A stretch of 64,000 nt of DNA, from contig CP025325.1 in assembly GCA_004014935.1 (NCBI GenBank), positions 1,364,001 through 1,428,000 of the forward strand, written 5' to 3'. The stretch is from Saccharomycopsis malanga. Its lineage: Eukaryota; Ascomycota; Saccharomycetes; Ascoideales; Saccharomycopsidaceae. The notes beneath the pieces are model-generated. The model was given only the letters and a program-made list of their open reading frames with translations, was not told the origin of the DNA and made no database searches. Shown here one piece after another: positions 18,785 to 29,687 of this stretch (the stretch's first letter is position 1; every line of letters begins with the position of its first letter). The translations under genes and the position numbers were made by a program.

Positions 18785-21703
18785 ATGAGCAACAGTGAGA
18801 CGGAGACTGTCATTATACCAAAGGTTAAGTTTAAGAAGAAAAGGCAGAAAGATAAACAGAATGAAGCGACTAAAAAAGACAGTCAGAGGATGAAGAGGAA
18901 TGTTAAGGTTCTTTCGATGTCCCTGGAAGAGGAACAAGAAGACGGATTCAAAGTAGGTTTTCGTAGCAATGGGCCATTGCGTAAAAAGGCGGCCGATAAT
19001 AGGGGCAAAAAGTCGACTTTACAGATGCTTGCTGAGAAGGAGAGTCTTGAAAAGAAGCAAGTTGTAAATCAACGTCTGCCAAAGTATGACGATGAAGAAG
19101 AGGAGCAAAATGTAGAGGATGCTCTTGAGCTTGATCGTGACTGGTATGCAGGTGACGAGTTTGGACATACATTTGGAGACGAAACCCATAATCCATTTGG
19201 TCTTGAAAACCAGCTTTACGACGAGGAAAAAGAGTCTAGGCTAAAGGTCACCGCTTACAAAAGAATGTCATCGAAAAAAAAGGAAAGGGCAGAAGCTGAT
19301 GATCTTTGGAAAAGTAATAGAATGTTGTCTTCGGGCACAGTAAGGCGTCGTGCTGTGTATTTGGACTTCCGGTCTGATACCGATGAGTTCCATTCTGAGA
19401 TATCAGTACACTACAATACCCCACAATTCCTTTCCAATGAGAAAATTTTCAGTTTGCAAAGAGGCCCAGTGTCTCCATTTCGCGATCCAGAAAGCGATAT
19501 GGCGGTTTTTGCAAAGAAAGGCAGTTTTACAGTCAAAGAACGGTTGCAAAGTCAAGAGAAGAAGAAGCTGGCGAAGAACGCTACCAGCATATCAGGAACT
19601 GTTCTAGGCAATGTGATAGGAGGTGAGGACGACCAGGAAGAAGAAGTCGAAGATGCAAATCACAATAGTAAATTTATAGAGAGTTTGAAGAAACAGCAGA
19701 ACAAGGAAGATAATGAAGGGAGTGACTTTGCAAAGAATCTATCGCTCAAAGAGCAACGACGCTACTTGCCAGCATATACCGTACGAGATAACATTTTACG
19801 GGTGATTGACGAGAACCAGGTTGTTGTGGTTATTGGTGAAACAGGATCTGGCAAGACGACCCAATTGACACAATACTTGTACGAGCATGGATATGGAGCA
19901 CGAGGCATGATAGGATGTACTCAGCCACGTAGAGTGGCAGCAATGTCTGTTGCTAAAAGAGTTAGCGAAGAAATGGAATGCGAGTTGGGCAGTAAAGTTG
20001 GTTTTTCTATTAGATTTGAAGATCTTACAAGCGATGAGACAGTAATACGGTATATGACAGATGGTATATTATTGAAGGAAACGTTAACAGATCCAAACTT
20101 AAACAAGTATAGTTGCATCATAATTGATGAAGCACATGAAAGAACTTTGAATACTGACATTTTGCTAGGTTTGTTCAAGAAAATATTAGCACGGCGAATG
20201 GATATTAAGATCATCATAACATCCGCCACCATGAATGCCGACAAGTTCTCGCGGTTCTTTGGGGGTGCTGTACAGTTTACTATCCCCGGAAGAACGTTTC
20301 CTGTAGATATATTCTATTCGCGTACTACGCCGCTGGATTACATAGATAGCTGTGTAAAAACATGTTTAACAATCCACTTGACGCGAGACAGTGGAGACAT
20401 ATTGGTGTTTCTTACTGGGAAAACAGACATTGATGTTTGCTGTGAAGTTTTAAATGAAAAGCTCAAAGAGCTTTCCAAGGAAAAAGACGAAAAACTAGCA
20501 AGTGTTGCTCCATATGAAATATTGCCGATTTATTCCCAAATGCCAGCGGATTTGCAGGCCAAGGTTTTCAACAGAGCTAGCAAAGGGGTAAGAAAGATTG
20601 TTGTTGCCACTAATATTGCTGAAACGTCGTTGACCATCGATAACATCAAATATGTCGTTGACGCGGGATACTACAAACTCAAGATCTTCAACAGCAAAAT
20701 CGGTATGGACACGTTACAAGTAGCACCTATATCACTAGCCAATGCCAGCCAACGGTCTGGTAGAGCTGGTAGAACTGCTCCGGGCATAGCATATCGTCTC
20801 TATACCGAATCGGCAGCCCGTAACGAGTTGTATCCTGAGACAATCCCGGAAATTCAAAGAACCAATTTAGCAAACACTTTGCTTTTGTTGAAATCTCTTA
20901 GAGTAAATGATTTGAAACGATTCCCATTTCTAGACTCACCTCCTGACGCTACCATTACCTCTTCCCTTTATGAACTTTGGGCTATGGGTGCTTTGGATGA
21001 TCATGGCAACTTGACTGATTTAGGAGCACGGATGGTCAAGTTCCCTATGGAACCATCGTTATCCAAACTATTGATCAACAGTATTGAGCTAGGATGTTCG
21101 GAAGAGATGATCACCATAGTTTCTATGCTTTCAGTTCCTAATGTGTTTTACCGTCCAAAGGAAAGACAACTGGAGTCTGATGCCATCCGCGAAAAGTTTT
21201 TTGTTCCCGAATCTGATCATCTAACATTGTTAAATGTTTATTCCCAATGGAAAGCTAACAGATACTCCACTCCATGGTGTACCAAACATTTCCTTCACGC
21301 CAAATCATTGCGCAGAGCTAGAGATATCAGATCCCAATTAGTCTCCATAATGGAACAACAGAAACTTGCTGTACAATCCATAGGCGCGGACTGGGATAAC
21401 ATTAGAAAATGCATATGTTCTGGATACTTTCACCAAGCAGCAAAAGTGAAAGGATTTGGAAGATACACCAATTTGAAAACTGGACTAGAATTACACCTCC
21501 ATCCTACCAGTGCCTTGTTCGGCTTGGGTGATTTGCCTAAATATGTAATCTACCACGAATTAATCTTGACAACTAAGGAATACATGAGCTACGTGACAGA
21601 GGCAGACCCCAAATGGCTTGCAGAGTACGGCGCGGCATTCTACACCTTGAAACAGAAAAAGATAGAGTATGCTGATTCTAATACTATATGGGATAGTCGG
21701 TAG
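18785..21703 (+). CDS. PRP16: Pre-mRNA-splicing DEAH-box ATPase Prp16
   Basis: 972-residue DEAH helicase that remodels the spliceosome after branching, before exon ligation. The N-terminal ~330 residues are charged and carry the Prp16/DHX38-specific segments DRDWYAGDEFGHTF...HNPFG, DLWKSNRMLSSG and ESDMAVFAKKGSFTV, which set it apart from Prp2, Prp22 and Prp43. The core has motif I GETGSGKTTQ (~residue 354), motif II DEAH (~448), motif III SATMNADKF (~480) and motif VI QRSGRAGR (~656). The helicase-associated and OB-fold regions follow, and the protein ends within 50 residues of the OB fold. The start is the ATG at 18785, after which Lys-rich sequence resembles a nuclear signal. All ATPase motifs look intact. 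This machinery would process the three introns seen in the window. Confidence 0.96.
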   Translation: MSNSETETVIIPKVKFKKKRQKDKQNEATKKDSQRMKRNVKVLSMSLEEEQEDGFKVGFRSNGPLRKKAADNRGKKSTLQMLAEKESLEKKQVVNQRLPKYDDEEEEQNVEDALELDRDWYAGDEFGHTFGDETHNPFGLENQLYDEEKESRLKVTAYKRMSSKKKERAEADDLWKSNRMLSSGTVRRRAVYLDFRSDTDEFHSEISVHYNTPQFLSNEKIFSLQRGPVSPFRDPESDMAVFAKKGSFTVKERLQSQEKKKLAKNATSISGTVLGNVIGGEDDQEEEVEDANHNSKFIESLKKQQNKEDNEGSDFAKNLSLKEQRRYLPAYTVRDNILRVIDENQVVVVIGETGSGKTTQLTQYLYEHGYGARGMIGCTQPRRVAAMSVAKRVSEEMECELGSKVGFSIRFEDLTSDETVIRYMTDGILLKETLTDPNLNKYSCIIIDEAHERTLNTDILLGLFKKILARRMDIKIIITSATMNADKFSRFFGGAVQFTIPGRTFPVDIFYSRTTPLDYIDSCVKTCLTIHLTRDSGDILVFLTGKTDIDVCCEVLNEKLKELSKEKDEKLASVAPYEILPIYSQMPADLQAKVFNRASKGVRKIVVATNIAETSLTIDNIKYVVDAGYYKLKIFNSKIGMDTLQVAPISLANASQRSGRAGRTAPGIAYRLYTESAARNELYPETIPEIQRTNLANTLLLLKSLRVNDLKRFPFLDSPPDATITSSLYELWAMGALDDHGNLTDLGARMVKFPMEPSLSKLLINSIELGCSEEMITIVSMLSVPNVFYRPKERQLESDAIREKFFVPESDHLTLLNVYSQWKANRYSTPWCTKHFLHAKSLRRARDIRSQLVSIMEQQKLAVQSIGADWDNIRKCICSGYFHQAAKVKGFGRYTNLKTGLELHLHPTSALFGLGDLPKYVIYHELILTTKEYMSYVTEADPKWLAEYGAAFYTLKQKKIEYADSNTIWDSR

Positions 21704-22107
21704 TAGAAGCTTTTTGTAAATATATGATTGTGTATATTAACCCTGCTATGTTTATGTAATCAATAACACGATAATAATAGCAGCCATATCATACAATCAT
21801 TTGAACAGGACGCTGATTACAACGGTTTCGACTGAATGTGCTTTAAAAAAGATTTTGTAAGAGAGAAACACAGGTATGAATCCAGTACTATTTAATATTT
21901 ATCCAGATATTTTATTAACATGAAATTAGAGCAGCAAATGTAAAAAGCAAGTGAATTAAAAAGAGATAGCAAGAAATGGGTTTTAAGAATTATAAATAAG
22001 CCAAGTGGTGAATAAAATGATAAAATGATAAAACGGTATAACGATAAAACGACAAAATATTGGATCAAAGCATCGCAAAACTAATGCTATCACAAAGTAG
22101 CAGATAC
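21704..22107. other. Convergent 3' flank of PRP16 and PAN6
   Basis: 400 bp of A/T-rich terminator-type DNA between converging genes. It includes an ATAAAA(C/T)G-type repeat near 22014-22065 (GATAAAATGATAAAACGG and variants). No gene. Confidence 0.5.
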
Positions 22108-23064
22108 CTACAAAACAATATTATCAATCAATCTGGTTGTAATGTTGTCTGACTGGTTAGTCACGTAAATTGCACAACTAATAACTGCTCCGAGGTCTCG
22201 GTTAATGTTCTGCAATTCCTCCAAAGTGTTTTTATCGTTCACAGAAATATAATCAATGCTCATCTCACCACTGGCGACCCATGGTTTTAAAAAGCTTGTC
22301 ATAGCAGCAATTAGTTCTGCAGAACTGTATACATTCTGTTCAACATACAATTTCTTTGCAAGACTCAACAGCCGGGAAATGTTCAAGGCCACTTCCTTCG
22401 AACGGTTATCGAGATATTTGTTTCTTGAACTTAATGCCAAGCCAGATGCTTCTCTATGGAGAGGACACACTACAATTTCAATATCAAATAACAAATCTTT
22501 AACCAACTGCTTGATGACCTGGGCCTGTTGATAATCCTTCTCTCCAAAATACGCTCTGGTTGGATTGACAATTATAAAGAATTTAGACACAACAGTAGCA
22601 ACACCACGGAAAAAGTTGGGTCTGGTGCGGCCTTCTAACACCTCGCTGAGACCAAGCACGCTGACAAATGCCCCCTTTTGACTGCTTACATCAAGAGGGA
22701 TGCCCGAAGGATACATTTCATCAACCTGAGGTAAGAAAACCGCATCCACTCTTGTTTGCAACTTGTTGAAAGTCCCGGAAATAGAAGATGCAAGCTCAAT
22801 ATCCTTTTCAACAGTCCGTGGATACAGGCCCAAATCCTCGGTCGGAGCGAACTGTGATGGATTCACAAAAATGGAAATGATGGTAGAATCGTTGGAATCG
22901 AGTGACTTTTGCATAAGAGAAAGATGTCCCTCATGAAGAGCTCCCATTGTTGGTACAAATCCCACAGTTTTGTTATCAAGTATACATGATATTCTCCATT
23001 TTCTCACCTGCTCGATTTTGGTGAAAATCTTTGGTCTATACTCGGGCTGTTCTCCACTAGTCAT
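22108..23064 (-). CDS. PAN6: Pantothenate synthetase (pantoate-beta-alanine ligase)
   Basis: Joins pantoate and beta-alanine with ATP to give pantothenate, the precursor of coenzyme A. It has 318 residues against ~309 in S. cerevisiae. Diagnostic motifs are VGFVPTMGALHEGHLSLM near residue 36 (the HxGH-type ATP site), ISIFVNPSQFAP, the YPRT segment after GLYPR, FFRGVATVV and YFGEKDYQQ. The start is the ATG at 23064, giving MTSGEQPEYRP. The frame extends 18 codons upstream without an ATG and with several basic residues, so non-AUG initiation there (for example a mitochondrial form) cannot be excluded but has no evidence. It is divergent from NDC80, with 388 bp between the starts. Confidence 0.96.
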   Translation of the reverse strand: MTSGEQPEYRPKIFTKIEQVRKWRISCILDNKTVGFVPTMGALHEGHLSLMQKSLDSNDSTIISIFVNPSQFAPTEDLGLYPRTVEKDIELASSISGTFNKLQTRVDAVFLPQVDEMYPSGIPLDVSSQKGAFVSVLGLSEVLEGRTRPNFFRGVATVVSKFFIIVNPTRAYFGEKDYQQAQVIKQLVKDLLFDIEIVVCPLHREASGLALSSRNKYLDNRSKEVALNISRLLSLAKKLYVEQNVYSSAELIAAMTSFLKPWVASGEMSIDYISVNDKNTLEELQNINRDLGAVISCAIYVTNQSDNITTRLIDNIVL

Positions 23065-23452
23065 TTTTCTATGTGATCTTTTGAAAATTCTAATAGTTTG
23101 CACTAAATTATTCAACAATAATCGTCGCTTATGATAAAAACCGTTGAAAAGAGTAAATTACGACGTTTACGATACTTGATCCGGAAAATTTTTAGGGGGT
23201 TGTTGCACCTCTTCATCTAAATGGCGTGCGTGTGATTAGTATTTTTTGTACATTTGTATATAATCACGTTCAATCAACAAAATATAAATAAACAAAAGTT
23301 GTAAACATAAACAAAGGGCTTTTTTTTATGAGACCTATAAAATAAAAACTGAATCTTGGGCATTAAAATTTTGGCATATACTGCTAGTTATTGCGCCAGT
23401 CAACTGCTGAAACCAGTCCTAATAAGAATACGTAGACAAAGCGCATTGGGCA
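23065..23452. other. Divergent promoter of PAN6 and NDC80
   Basis: 388 bp shared upstream region, AT-rich with a short GC patch near 23220-23240. No MCB, E-box or other clear motif found. Confidence 0.45.
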
Positions 23453-25513
23453 ATGTCCCTGGAGTTCAAAAACAATTTTTACAGCAAGAAGAAACAGGCT
23501 GAGAACCAGGCATATTCAGGAATACCATTAGCCAGTATAGACACCAACGTTTCTGGACATTCAATGAGTGTTTTCAAGAGGAAAAATGGAGGCAAGAGAC
23601 TTTCTATGATTAATAAAAGACAATCTATTATTGGTCCGCCAAGGCTTTCAACTTACGGACCGCCTTCGTCAGTAATAAAGAAAATCAAACAATATTCTGG
23701 AGAAGCAGCTGCTGTTCCTGCATTACCGTCATCTATACCAACTGTCAGAGGTACCCGAAAGAGCCTTGCGCCTTCTGTGGGGCGCAACAGCGTGAGAAGT
23801 TCTCGAGTGTCGGTATACAGTTCCAACGGTAATACAAACAGTATCCATCATGCCAATAATGTTCATACTACCCAAAGAGATCCTCGGCCCTTAAGAGACA
23901 GAGCATATCAAGAAGAAATGCGGCAGGACATTTACAATTATTTGACGCAACACAATTTTGAGATGGACACCAAGCATTTGCTAACAGAAAAGACGTTGAA
24001 AAGCCCTACTCAAAAGGATTTTGTAGTAGTTTTCAACTGGTTATTCAAACAGATAGATCCTGGTCATAAACCTACGAGAACCATTGAAAGCGATGTAACC
24101 ATGCTTTTGAAAATTGTACAGTATCCATATTTAGACACGATCAATAAGTCGCAGATATCTGCTGTAGGAGGTCAGAACTGGACTGTTTTCTTGGGCATGT
24201 TGCATTGGCTTGTAAAATGTAGTTATTTTAACGAAACAACTGAAAGTGAGGTGGATACTGAAGAAGACAGTCAAGCATCCAATGATGAGTTTGATCCAGG
24301 CGAGAGATTGAATGATATGTTTTTCAAATATATAAAAAACGCATATCAACTATTTCTGATGGACAAAGATAATTACGAACCGTTAAAAGAAGAATTGCAG
24401 AACGAATTTAATCAATATATTGAGCTTATAGAAGAGTCTGTCAGAGTAGTGGAGAAAGAGTATGAAGAATTATTAGAAAAATACAAAAAGTTGGTGAAGG
24501 ATGACGAGATAATTGAGAACGGTAATAGAAGAAGTCAAGCTCTTGAAACAGATATTTTGAAGTTCAAAGAATACATTCGATCAATAGAAGCACGCAGAAT
24601 TAAATGGTCGGCTAATATCAAGAAAATGACACTGGAAGTAGAAAGTTTGAGCAATAAAAAACTTGAATTAGAGAAGATCAATGAGGAAATTGTCAGTAAA
24701 CTTACGGATCATGGACTAAATTTAAATGACGTAAGAAACTTGATACAGGACAGAACAAGCGTGATTCGGGAGTTTGAGGATGCTAAAAAACAACTTGATG
24801 CAACAACCATCAAAGTAAGAGATCGAGAACAAGATGCCAAAAAACTGTTTGATAAGCTACAAGGTTTGGTGAAAGATTTCAACATCGATGCTAATAACAT
24901 TTCTAACATTGCAAACCTGGATTACAACTTCGAATTTGACGTGGACATTCATTTGGATAACATTCTTGACGAATCAAAACTTGGGTTACGCTCAGAAGAA
25001 TTGCTTAATGGACAGGATTTGCGTACATTGAAAAGAACCCAACTTAAAGAGTTCAACAAACTCGTAAGAGATAAAATTTTCAAGGATAAAGATGAAATAA
25101 TCAAACTTCAAAATAATATTGATTTGGCCAATGAAAAACTCCTTGAAAGAAAAGAGTACTATAACAATTTGGAAGCAAAGTTGTCGTCTTTGAAGATTCA
25201 ATCCGAAGAATTGTACAACACTATGACTTTGGAAGCAAATGCCTCAAATACTGAAATGGAAAAGCTCGAAAGTCAACTACAGTCGATACGTACCGGTGCT
25301 GATCTGAATTTGCTTGAAATGGACCAGAAAATTCATTCAAAAGAAATCGATTACGATCGCTTGACCAACGAAGTGCGCATCAAAAGAGAAAATATGCACA
25401 AGGAGGTTGAAAAGCTCATCAATGGCGTGGTCAACTTTAAAATGGATATTCAGGAGTCCTTGGAGGACTTGGAGAGTACGGTAGATGGAGAGTATAAAGA
25501 GGAAATGGCTTGA
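23453..25513 (+). CDS. NDC80: Kinetochore protein Ndc80 (Hec1)
   Basis: Microtubule-binding subunit of the outer-kinetochore Ndc80 complex (with Nuf2, Spc24, Spc25). The 686 residues match the ~691 of S. cerevisiae. The N-terminal ~140 residues are basic and Ser/Arg-rich (repeated RxS sites), as expected for the Aurora B/Ipl1-regulated tail. The calponin-homology domain follows at about 145-300 (RDRAYQEEMRQDIYNYL, KDFVVVFNWLFKQIDP, WTVFLGMLHWLV). From about residue 325 to the end the protein is a long coiled coil with one break. DAD2 (47515-47871), a DASH subunit that works with Ndc80 at microtubule ends, and SGO1 lie elsewhere in the same window. The start at 23453 is the first ATG and gives the expected tail. 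Confidence 0.97.
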   Translation: MSLEFKNNFYSKKKQAENQAYSGIPLASIDTNVSGHSMSVFKRKNGGKRLSMINKRQSIIGPPRLSTYGPPSSVIKKIKQYSGEAAAVPALPSSIPTVRGTRKSLAPSVGRNSVRSSRVSVYSSNGNTNSIHHANNVHTTQRDPRPLRDRAYQEEMRQDIYNYLTQHNFEMDTKHLLTEKTLKSPTQKDFVVVFNWLFKQIDPGHKPTRTIESDVTMLLKIVQYPYLDTINKSQISAVGGQNWTVFLGMLHWLVKCSYFNETTESEVDTEEDSQASNDEFDPGERLNDMFFKYIKNAYQLFLMDKDNYEPLKEELQNEFNQYIELIEESVRVVEKEYEELLEKYKKLVKDDEIIENGNRRSQALETDILKFKEYIRSIEARRIKWSANIKKMTLEVESLSNKKLELEKINEEIVSKLTDHGLNLNDVRNLIQDRTSVIREFEDAKKQLDATTIKVRDREQDAKKLFDKLQGLVKDFNIDANNISNIANLDYNFEFDVDIHLDNILDESKLGLRSEELLNGQDLRTLKRTQLKEFNKLVRDKIFKDKDEIIKLQNNIDLANEKLLERKEYYNNLEAKLSSLKIQSEELYNTMTLEANASNTEMEKLESQLQSIRTGADLNLLEMDQKIHSKEIDYDRLTNEVRIKRENMHKEVEKLINGVVNFKMDIQESLEDLESTVDGEYKEEMA

Positions 25514-26297
25514 TTTGTATTATGTAATTTTTGTTCATTATATTTATAATTTGTTTGTTTCAGTATTATTGGTTAGTGTGTTTATTTTTCGTTTCAAGAA
25601 TTATTCGTTTTTATGTTGTTAGACTAGTTCTTTGCCTTAGAATTGCTTGTGTTGTTAAATTTTTGTGAATTTAATGGGTTTTATTTATTGATAGTTGTAG
25701 CGATTTTTATTTACTTTTACTCCTTTAACATGATCCAAAATTTTCAAATACCTTTTGACGTATTTTATTAATTTTTACTGTCTCAGTTTTTACAGTGTTA
25801 ATTTTTTTTCAAATGGTTACATCGTTTCCCTAATTTACATTTAATTGGTATTTGCTCGTTTTTGGTAAGAAATACTTGGTCATAATGGAATTGATGGTTG
25901 TGGGCTCCGGAAGGAAAATATAAATCTATTTTTCTAGTAGTATAACGGTAAAATCAATATTTATTTATGACTTTTGAACATTACCATATCAAATAAGTCA
26001 ACACCGGTTATTAGGATCTGCATCAATCAATTACATGATTTGACGTTATTTTATTTTCCTTACTGTTTTATAAAAACTAAAATTATTTGGACATCCAAAC
26101 TTATTTTGTAAAACGTTCCTGAAACTACGTACGCATTAACTGGCATCTTTTGGTATTGGGACGTCCATCTTAAACTACTCACAGTACTATCTAATGTCCG
26201 TATTTAAAATAAACCCTTATAATGTATACCTTGACCCTTCTACTTCATAATGCTTTCACTATAATCAGATGGTACCATCCCAGAGGTGCACATTGTC

Positions 26298-26304
26298 TTA
26301 CCCG
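26298..26304. promoter_or_regulatory. Reb1-like TTACCCG upstream of CYT1
   Basis: Core Reb1 motif 350 bp upstream of the CYT1 ATG, next to the CCAAT cluster. CYT1 in S. cerevisiae also uses a general factor close to its HAP site, though there I recall Cbf1/Abf1 rather than Reb1. Confidence 0.35.
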
Positions 26305-26354
26305 CCTGTCGACAAATGAAAAATCGAAATGTCATTATCTTTATCGAGGCGTTG

Positions 26355-26396
26355 ATTGGGCCATTATTGGGGCCACCCGGCCATGCTTTGGCCAAT
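26355..26396. promoter_or_regulatory. Triple CCAAT-box cluster of the CYT1 promoter
   Basis: ATTGG at 26355-26359 and 26366-26370, and CCAAT at 26392-26396, all within 42 bp and 260-300 bp upstream of the CYT1 ATG. These are binding sites for the Hap2/3/4/5 complex, the respiratory activator known to drive CYT1 in yeast. Function here is inferred. Confidence 0.6.
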
Positions 26397-26655
26397 AACA
26401 GCGAGAGGAATCATCAGAGCGAAAAAACATGAGAGACAGGCAGGTGTTTTTTGTATGGGCAGTTTAACATAGTGAGAGGCCATAGTGAAGCGGGTTTGGG
26501 CCATACTGAGAGGGAAAAAAAAAAGTTGGTGATACTAGATTTCGGTTTTCATAGAAGATTAGCTTCCTGTTATTCAAGGATATACAAGCACACATCTGCT
26601 CACTTGTGTCTATCTCCATCAAGACCCTTCTGCTCATACAGTGTTTCTGCCTAAG

Positions 26656-27873
26656 ATGTTTTCCTCGTCGTTGAAGTCTGCTGCTAAGCGCTCTTTCAAC
26701 AGTGTAAGTTTGCTTTATATGAATGAATAGAGTTGAAGAGAATGTGATGGACAAACTGATTGAATAATGGAATTGATAGTCAAAAAGTGCTCAAAGTCTG
26801 TCAGTGACTCTGCGTTTTCAAAGTGTAGGATTTCAAACTGAAAAGTAATATTCAATATTGTCATATGTCTTTGTTATGTGGAATATATCATCAATTTAAA
26901 ATACACTACAATGAAAAAAATTTGAAAAGCCTCATATCAATGCTATATATTGTCAGATCACATTCTCTTTTAAACGAATACGAACAAAGTGCTAACCCCC
27001 CTCTAGAGAGCTTTCTCCACCAATAGCAAGCCAGCCGCCCCATTCATAAAAAAGGCTGTCAACAGTGGTGTTGCAGCCACAGGTTTGGCTGCTGCCTACT
27101 TGTTATGGGCTGACGGTCAAACTGCTGAAGCCATGACTGCTGCCGAACACGGTTTGCATCCTCCAGCTTACGGCTGGTCTCACAACGGTATGTTCGACAC
27201 CTTTGACCATGCCTCTATTCGTCGTGGTTTCCACGTGTATCGTGAAGTCTGTGCTGCTTGTCACTCTCTTGATAGAGTCGCTTGGAGAACCTTGGTTGGT
27301 GTTTCCCACACCAATGCCGAAGTCAAGGAAATGGCCGAACAATTCGAATACGACGACGAACCAGATGACCAAGGTAACCCTAAGAAGAGACCAGGTAAGT
27401 TGTCTGACTACATCCCAGGTCCATATGCCAACGAACAAGCTGCCAGAGCTGCCAACCAAGGTGCTTTGCCACCTGACTTGTCGCTTATTGTCAAGGCCAG
27501 ACACGGTGCCTGCGACTACATCTTCTCCTTGTTGACCGGTTACCCAGAAGAACCACCAGCAGGTGTTGTTTTGCCTCCAGGAGCCAACTATAACCCATAC
27601 TTCCCAGGTGGTTCCATTGCCATGGCCAGAGTCTTGTTCGACGACTTGGTTGAATACGAAGATGGTACTCCAGCCACTACCTCCCAAATGGCCAAGGACG
27701 TCACCACTTTCTTGAACTGGGCTTCTGAACCAGAACATGACGACCGTAAGAAGGATGGTTTGAAGGCCATTATTGTCATCTCCTCCCTTTATTTGATCTC
27801 TGTTTGGGTTAAGAAGTTCAAGTGGACTCCAATCAAGAACAGAAAGATTGTTTTCAACCCACCAAAGAAATAA
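26656..27873 (+). CDS. CYT1: Cytochrome c1, mitochondrial (spliced, two exons)
   Basis: Haem-bearing subunit of respiratory complex III that passes electrons from the Rieske protein to cytochrome c. Exon 1 (26656-26703, 16 codons) encodes MFSSSLKSAAKRSFNS, and exon 2 (27007-27873) continues RAFSTNSKPAAP. Together they form a typical basic, Ser-rich matrix signal, then a hydrophobic sorting segment (GVAATGLAAAYLLW), as in bipartite cytochrome c1 presequences. The total is 304 residues (S. cerevisiae 309). The haem motif CAACH is at residues 98-102 and the axial Met lies in IAMARVL. A C-terminal anchor, about residues 268-288, ends KKFKWTPIKNRKIVFNPPKK. Codon use is strongly biased (TTG, GGT, AGA), as in highly expressed genes, which leaves a long empty antisense frame that is not a gene. 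Confidence 0.97.
26704..27006 (+). other. Intron of CYT1, 303 nt
   Basis: Donor GTAAGT, branch TGCTAAC at 26990-26996, acceptor CTCTAG ending at 27006. Phase 0. Other AGs downstream (27008, 27010, 27026) are out of frame with exon 2 or less well placed. The junction sits in the mitochondrial presequence, so protein conservation supports it only loosely, but the frame leaves little choice. Confidence 0.85.
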
Positions 27874-29687
27874 GCCCATAAAGTCATAGAGGAGAGATCA
27901 GAGTAGGTGATTATGCTGTGTAAAAGTTGCCAGTCGATGGTAACTTTTTCCAGAAACTAAAGAAACGTATCAGATTCATGTCTGCTGAGAAAGAAAAATA
28001 AAAATTATAGATAGCAAATAACTTTTTTTTTGCTTTTCTATCAACTCATTAATCAATCGTATATTAACTCTTTTTTTATTATTCAATGTTCCACTGTTTA
28101 TTTTTATATTATCATTTTTTGTCATTATATTTTAGTTTTTTTTTTGCACCTGATCTTTTTTACTATTCCCAAAAGATTGTTTTGCGCTTCTTCCTTTTGG
28201 GTTCTAGAGCTCAGAAGAAGAGTTTACCCCATGTCAAACAGTATTAATATTAAAAAAAGAGAAAAAGAAAATCAATAAAAAAAATAACATGCATGTTTAT
28301 AATTCTTTACATCTTGTGTCTTTGTTTGATATTGTATTTCTGTCTTGGTTGCTTGATGTGGTGTTAATATACGAAAAGAGCATTTTGTCAATCTTGGTGC
28401 TGCGTAGTATGACCTCAATACATTCAATTCTGGATACCGTTCAAGTGTGGGTGTTGTTCGCTTAGGCAATTGGCATACAAAGTGCCAACCTGGGGAGCAC
28501 ATTTTCATAATAGTGGTATAATTATATTCTGTTGCCCTGAAGCAAAGTTGAAGATTATTTGGGGACATCTACAGCTCAAAGTATGATTATTCAAAATTTA
28601 ATAGACATTTCCATGTGATAGTCTCAATAAACACATCATACTAGTTTTTGTCAAATAATGTCGACCTTAAGTTAAAATGCATAGAATGAATCAACTTAAG
28701 ACCTATATTCTACCTGCAAATTTGAACAGCTGTTAACACTGTATAAATTTCTTTCAAGGAAGGCAAGCAAGTATTCTATACTCGAGAGCACGACTAAGTA
28801 AAGTATATTCATGATAAAGCAAGAAATGTATAAAAGACAAACGCTATTCTAAAATCGAAAACACGATTGAGTAGAGCGTATTTATAATGAAGCAAAAAAT
28901 GAGCGAAAGAAAATGCTGAAAAGGATTATAAGCAAGTAATGATAGTATGACAATAGATAAATGATAAAAAAGTAGCTAAAAAAAGTCATCAAATAAAATA
29001 ATTGAAAATAGCAAGACATCAGGAAGAAACGAATGAATAGTTTTGTAGCAGAATCGAAATTTGGCATCAAAGTATGCCTTAAAATGGACATGTCTCATGA
29101 AAAATAGCGAACAATAAAACAGCCATAAGAAAAGAAAATATAGACATGAAACAATTGGAAAAATGCAAAAACCAATATTGATAAGACACCATTTAGAAAC
29201 AAAGAAAAAAACAAAACAACCCCGTAGAAGAGTGGAATGAAAAAGGCTTTCATAAACTTAATGCAGACAATGTCAAGTCAGAATGATGGATACTTTCTCC
29301 GAGTTTCAGAAAAAATATGGAGAGCCAGATCGGTGGAACATGGAATAATGCCGTTGGAAAGTGGAATTGACATCCAAAAATGGCTGTTTGTACGGAGTGT
29401 TCATCAAACAAGGACTTTTAACAGCATCTAGGGGGTTTTGTAGAATATGCTAGTTCTGGTTCCTTCTAAGATCCGGTGCTTCCAGTCGGCTCATCGCCGT
29501 TCCAACGGGAAGACAATCAAAAATTGAGTGATTACTTCCCATGGGACGAACAAAAAAGAGAAAAATGAAGGGGATGTGACTGTGGATTAGATTTATTGCG
29601 GGGAGAAGACGGTTATTTTTTTTGCTATGGAATTGAACCAATGAGAGCCCTATAGATATTTTGTAGTTGCGCAGGCAGGAATTGTGC
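27874..29687. other. Intergenic, 1.8 kb downstream of CYT1
   Basis: T-rich terminator-type DNA near 28000-28150, then AT-rich sequence. Open frames at 28272-28568 and 29237-29431 lack any recognisable feature. I see no RNA gene or repeat. Confidence 0.4.

Larger units (their letters stand above)
25514..26655. other. Intergenic between NDC80 and CYT1
   Basis: 1.1 kb. The left 600 bp is T-rich terminator-type DNA. The right part is the CYT1 promoter with a Reb1-like TTACCCG (26298-26304) and three CCAAT boxes (26355-26396). No gene is seen. Confidence 0.5.

Noticed and set aside
25833-25843. ATTTACATTTA, a perfect S. cerevisiae ARS consensus
   Set aside because: An 11-bp AT motif is frequent by chance here, and the S. 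cerevisiae ARS consensus is not known to apply to this yeast.
27103-27879. 258-codon open frame antisense to CYT1
   Set aside because: It is the complement of a highly codon-biased gene; the bias removes stops from this antisense frame. Its product is Trp/Gly/Val-rich and matches nothing.
28272-28568. 98-codon minus-strand frame downstream of CYT1
   Set aside because: Random-looking composition in AT-rich DNA; no motif.
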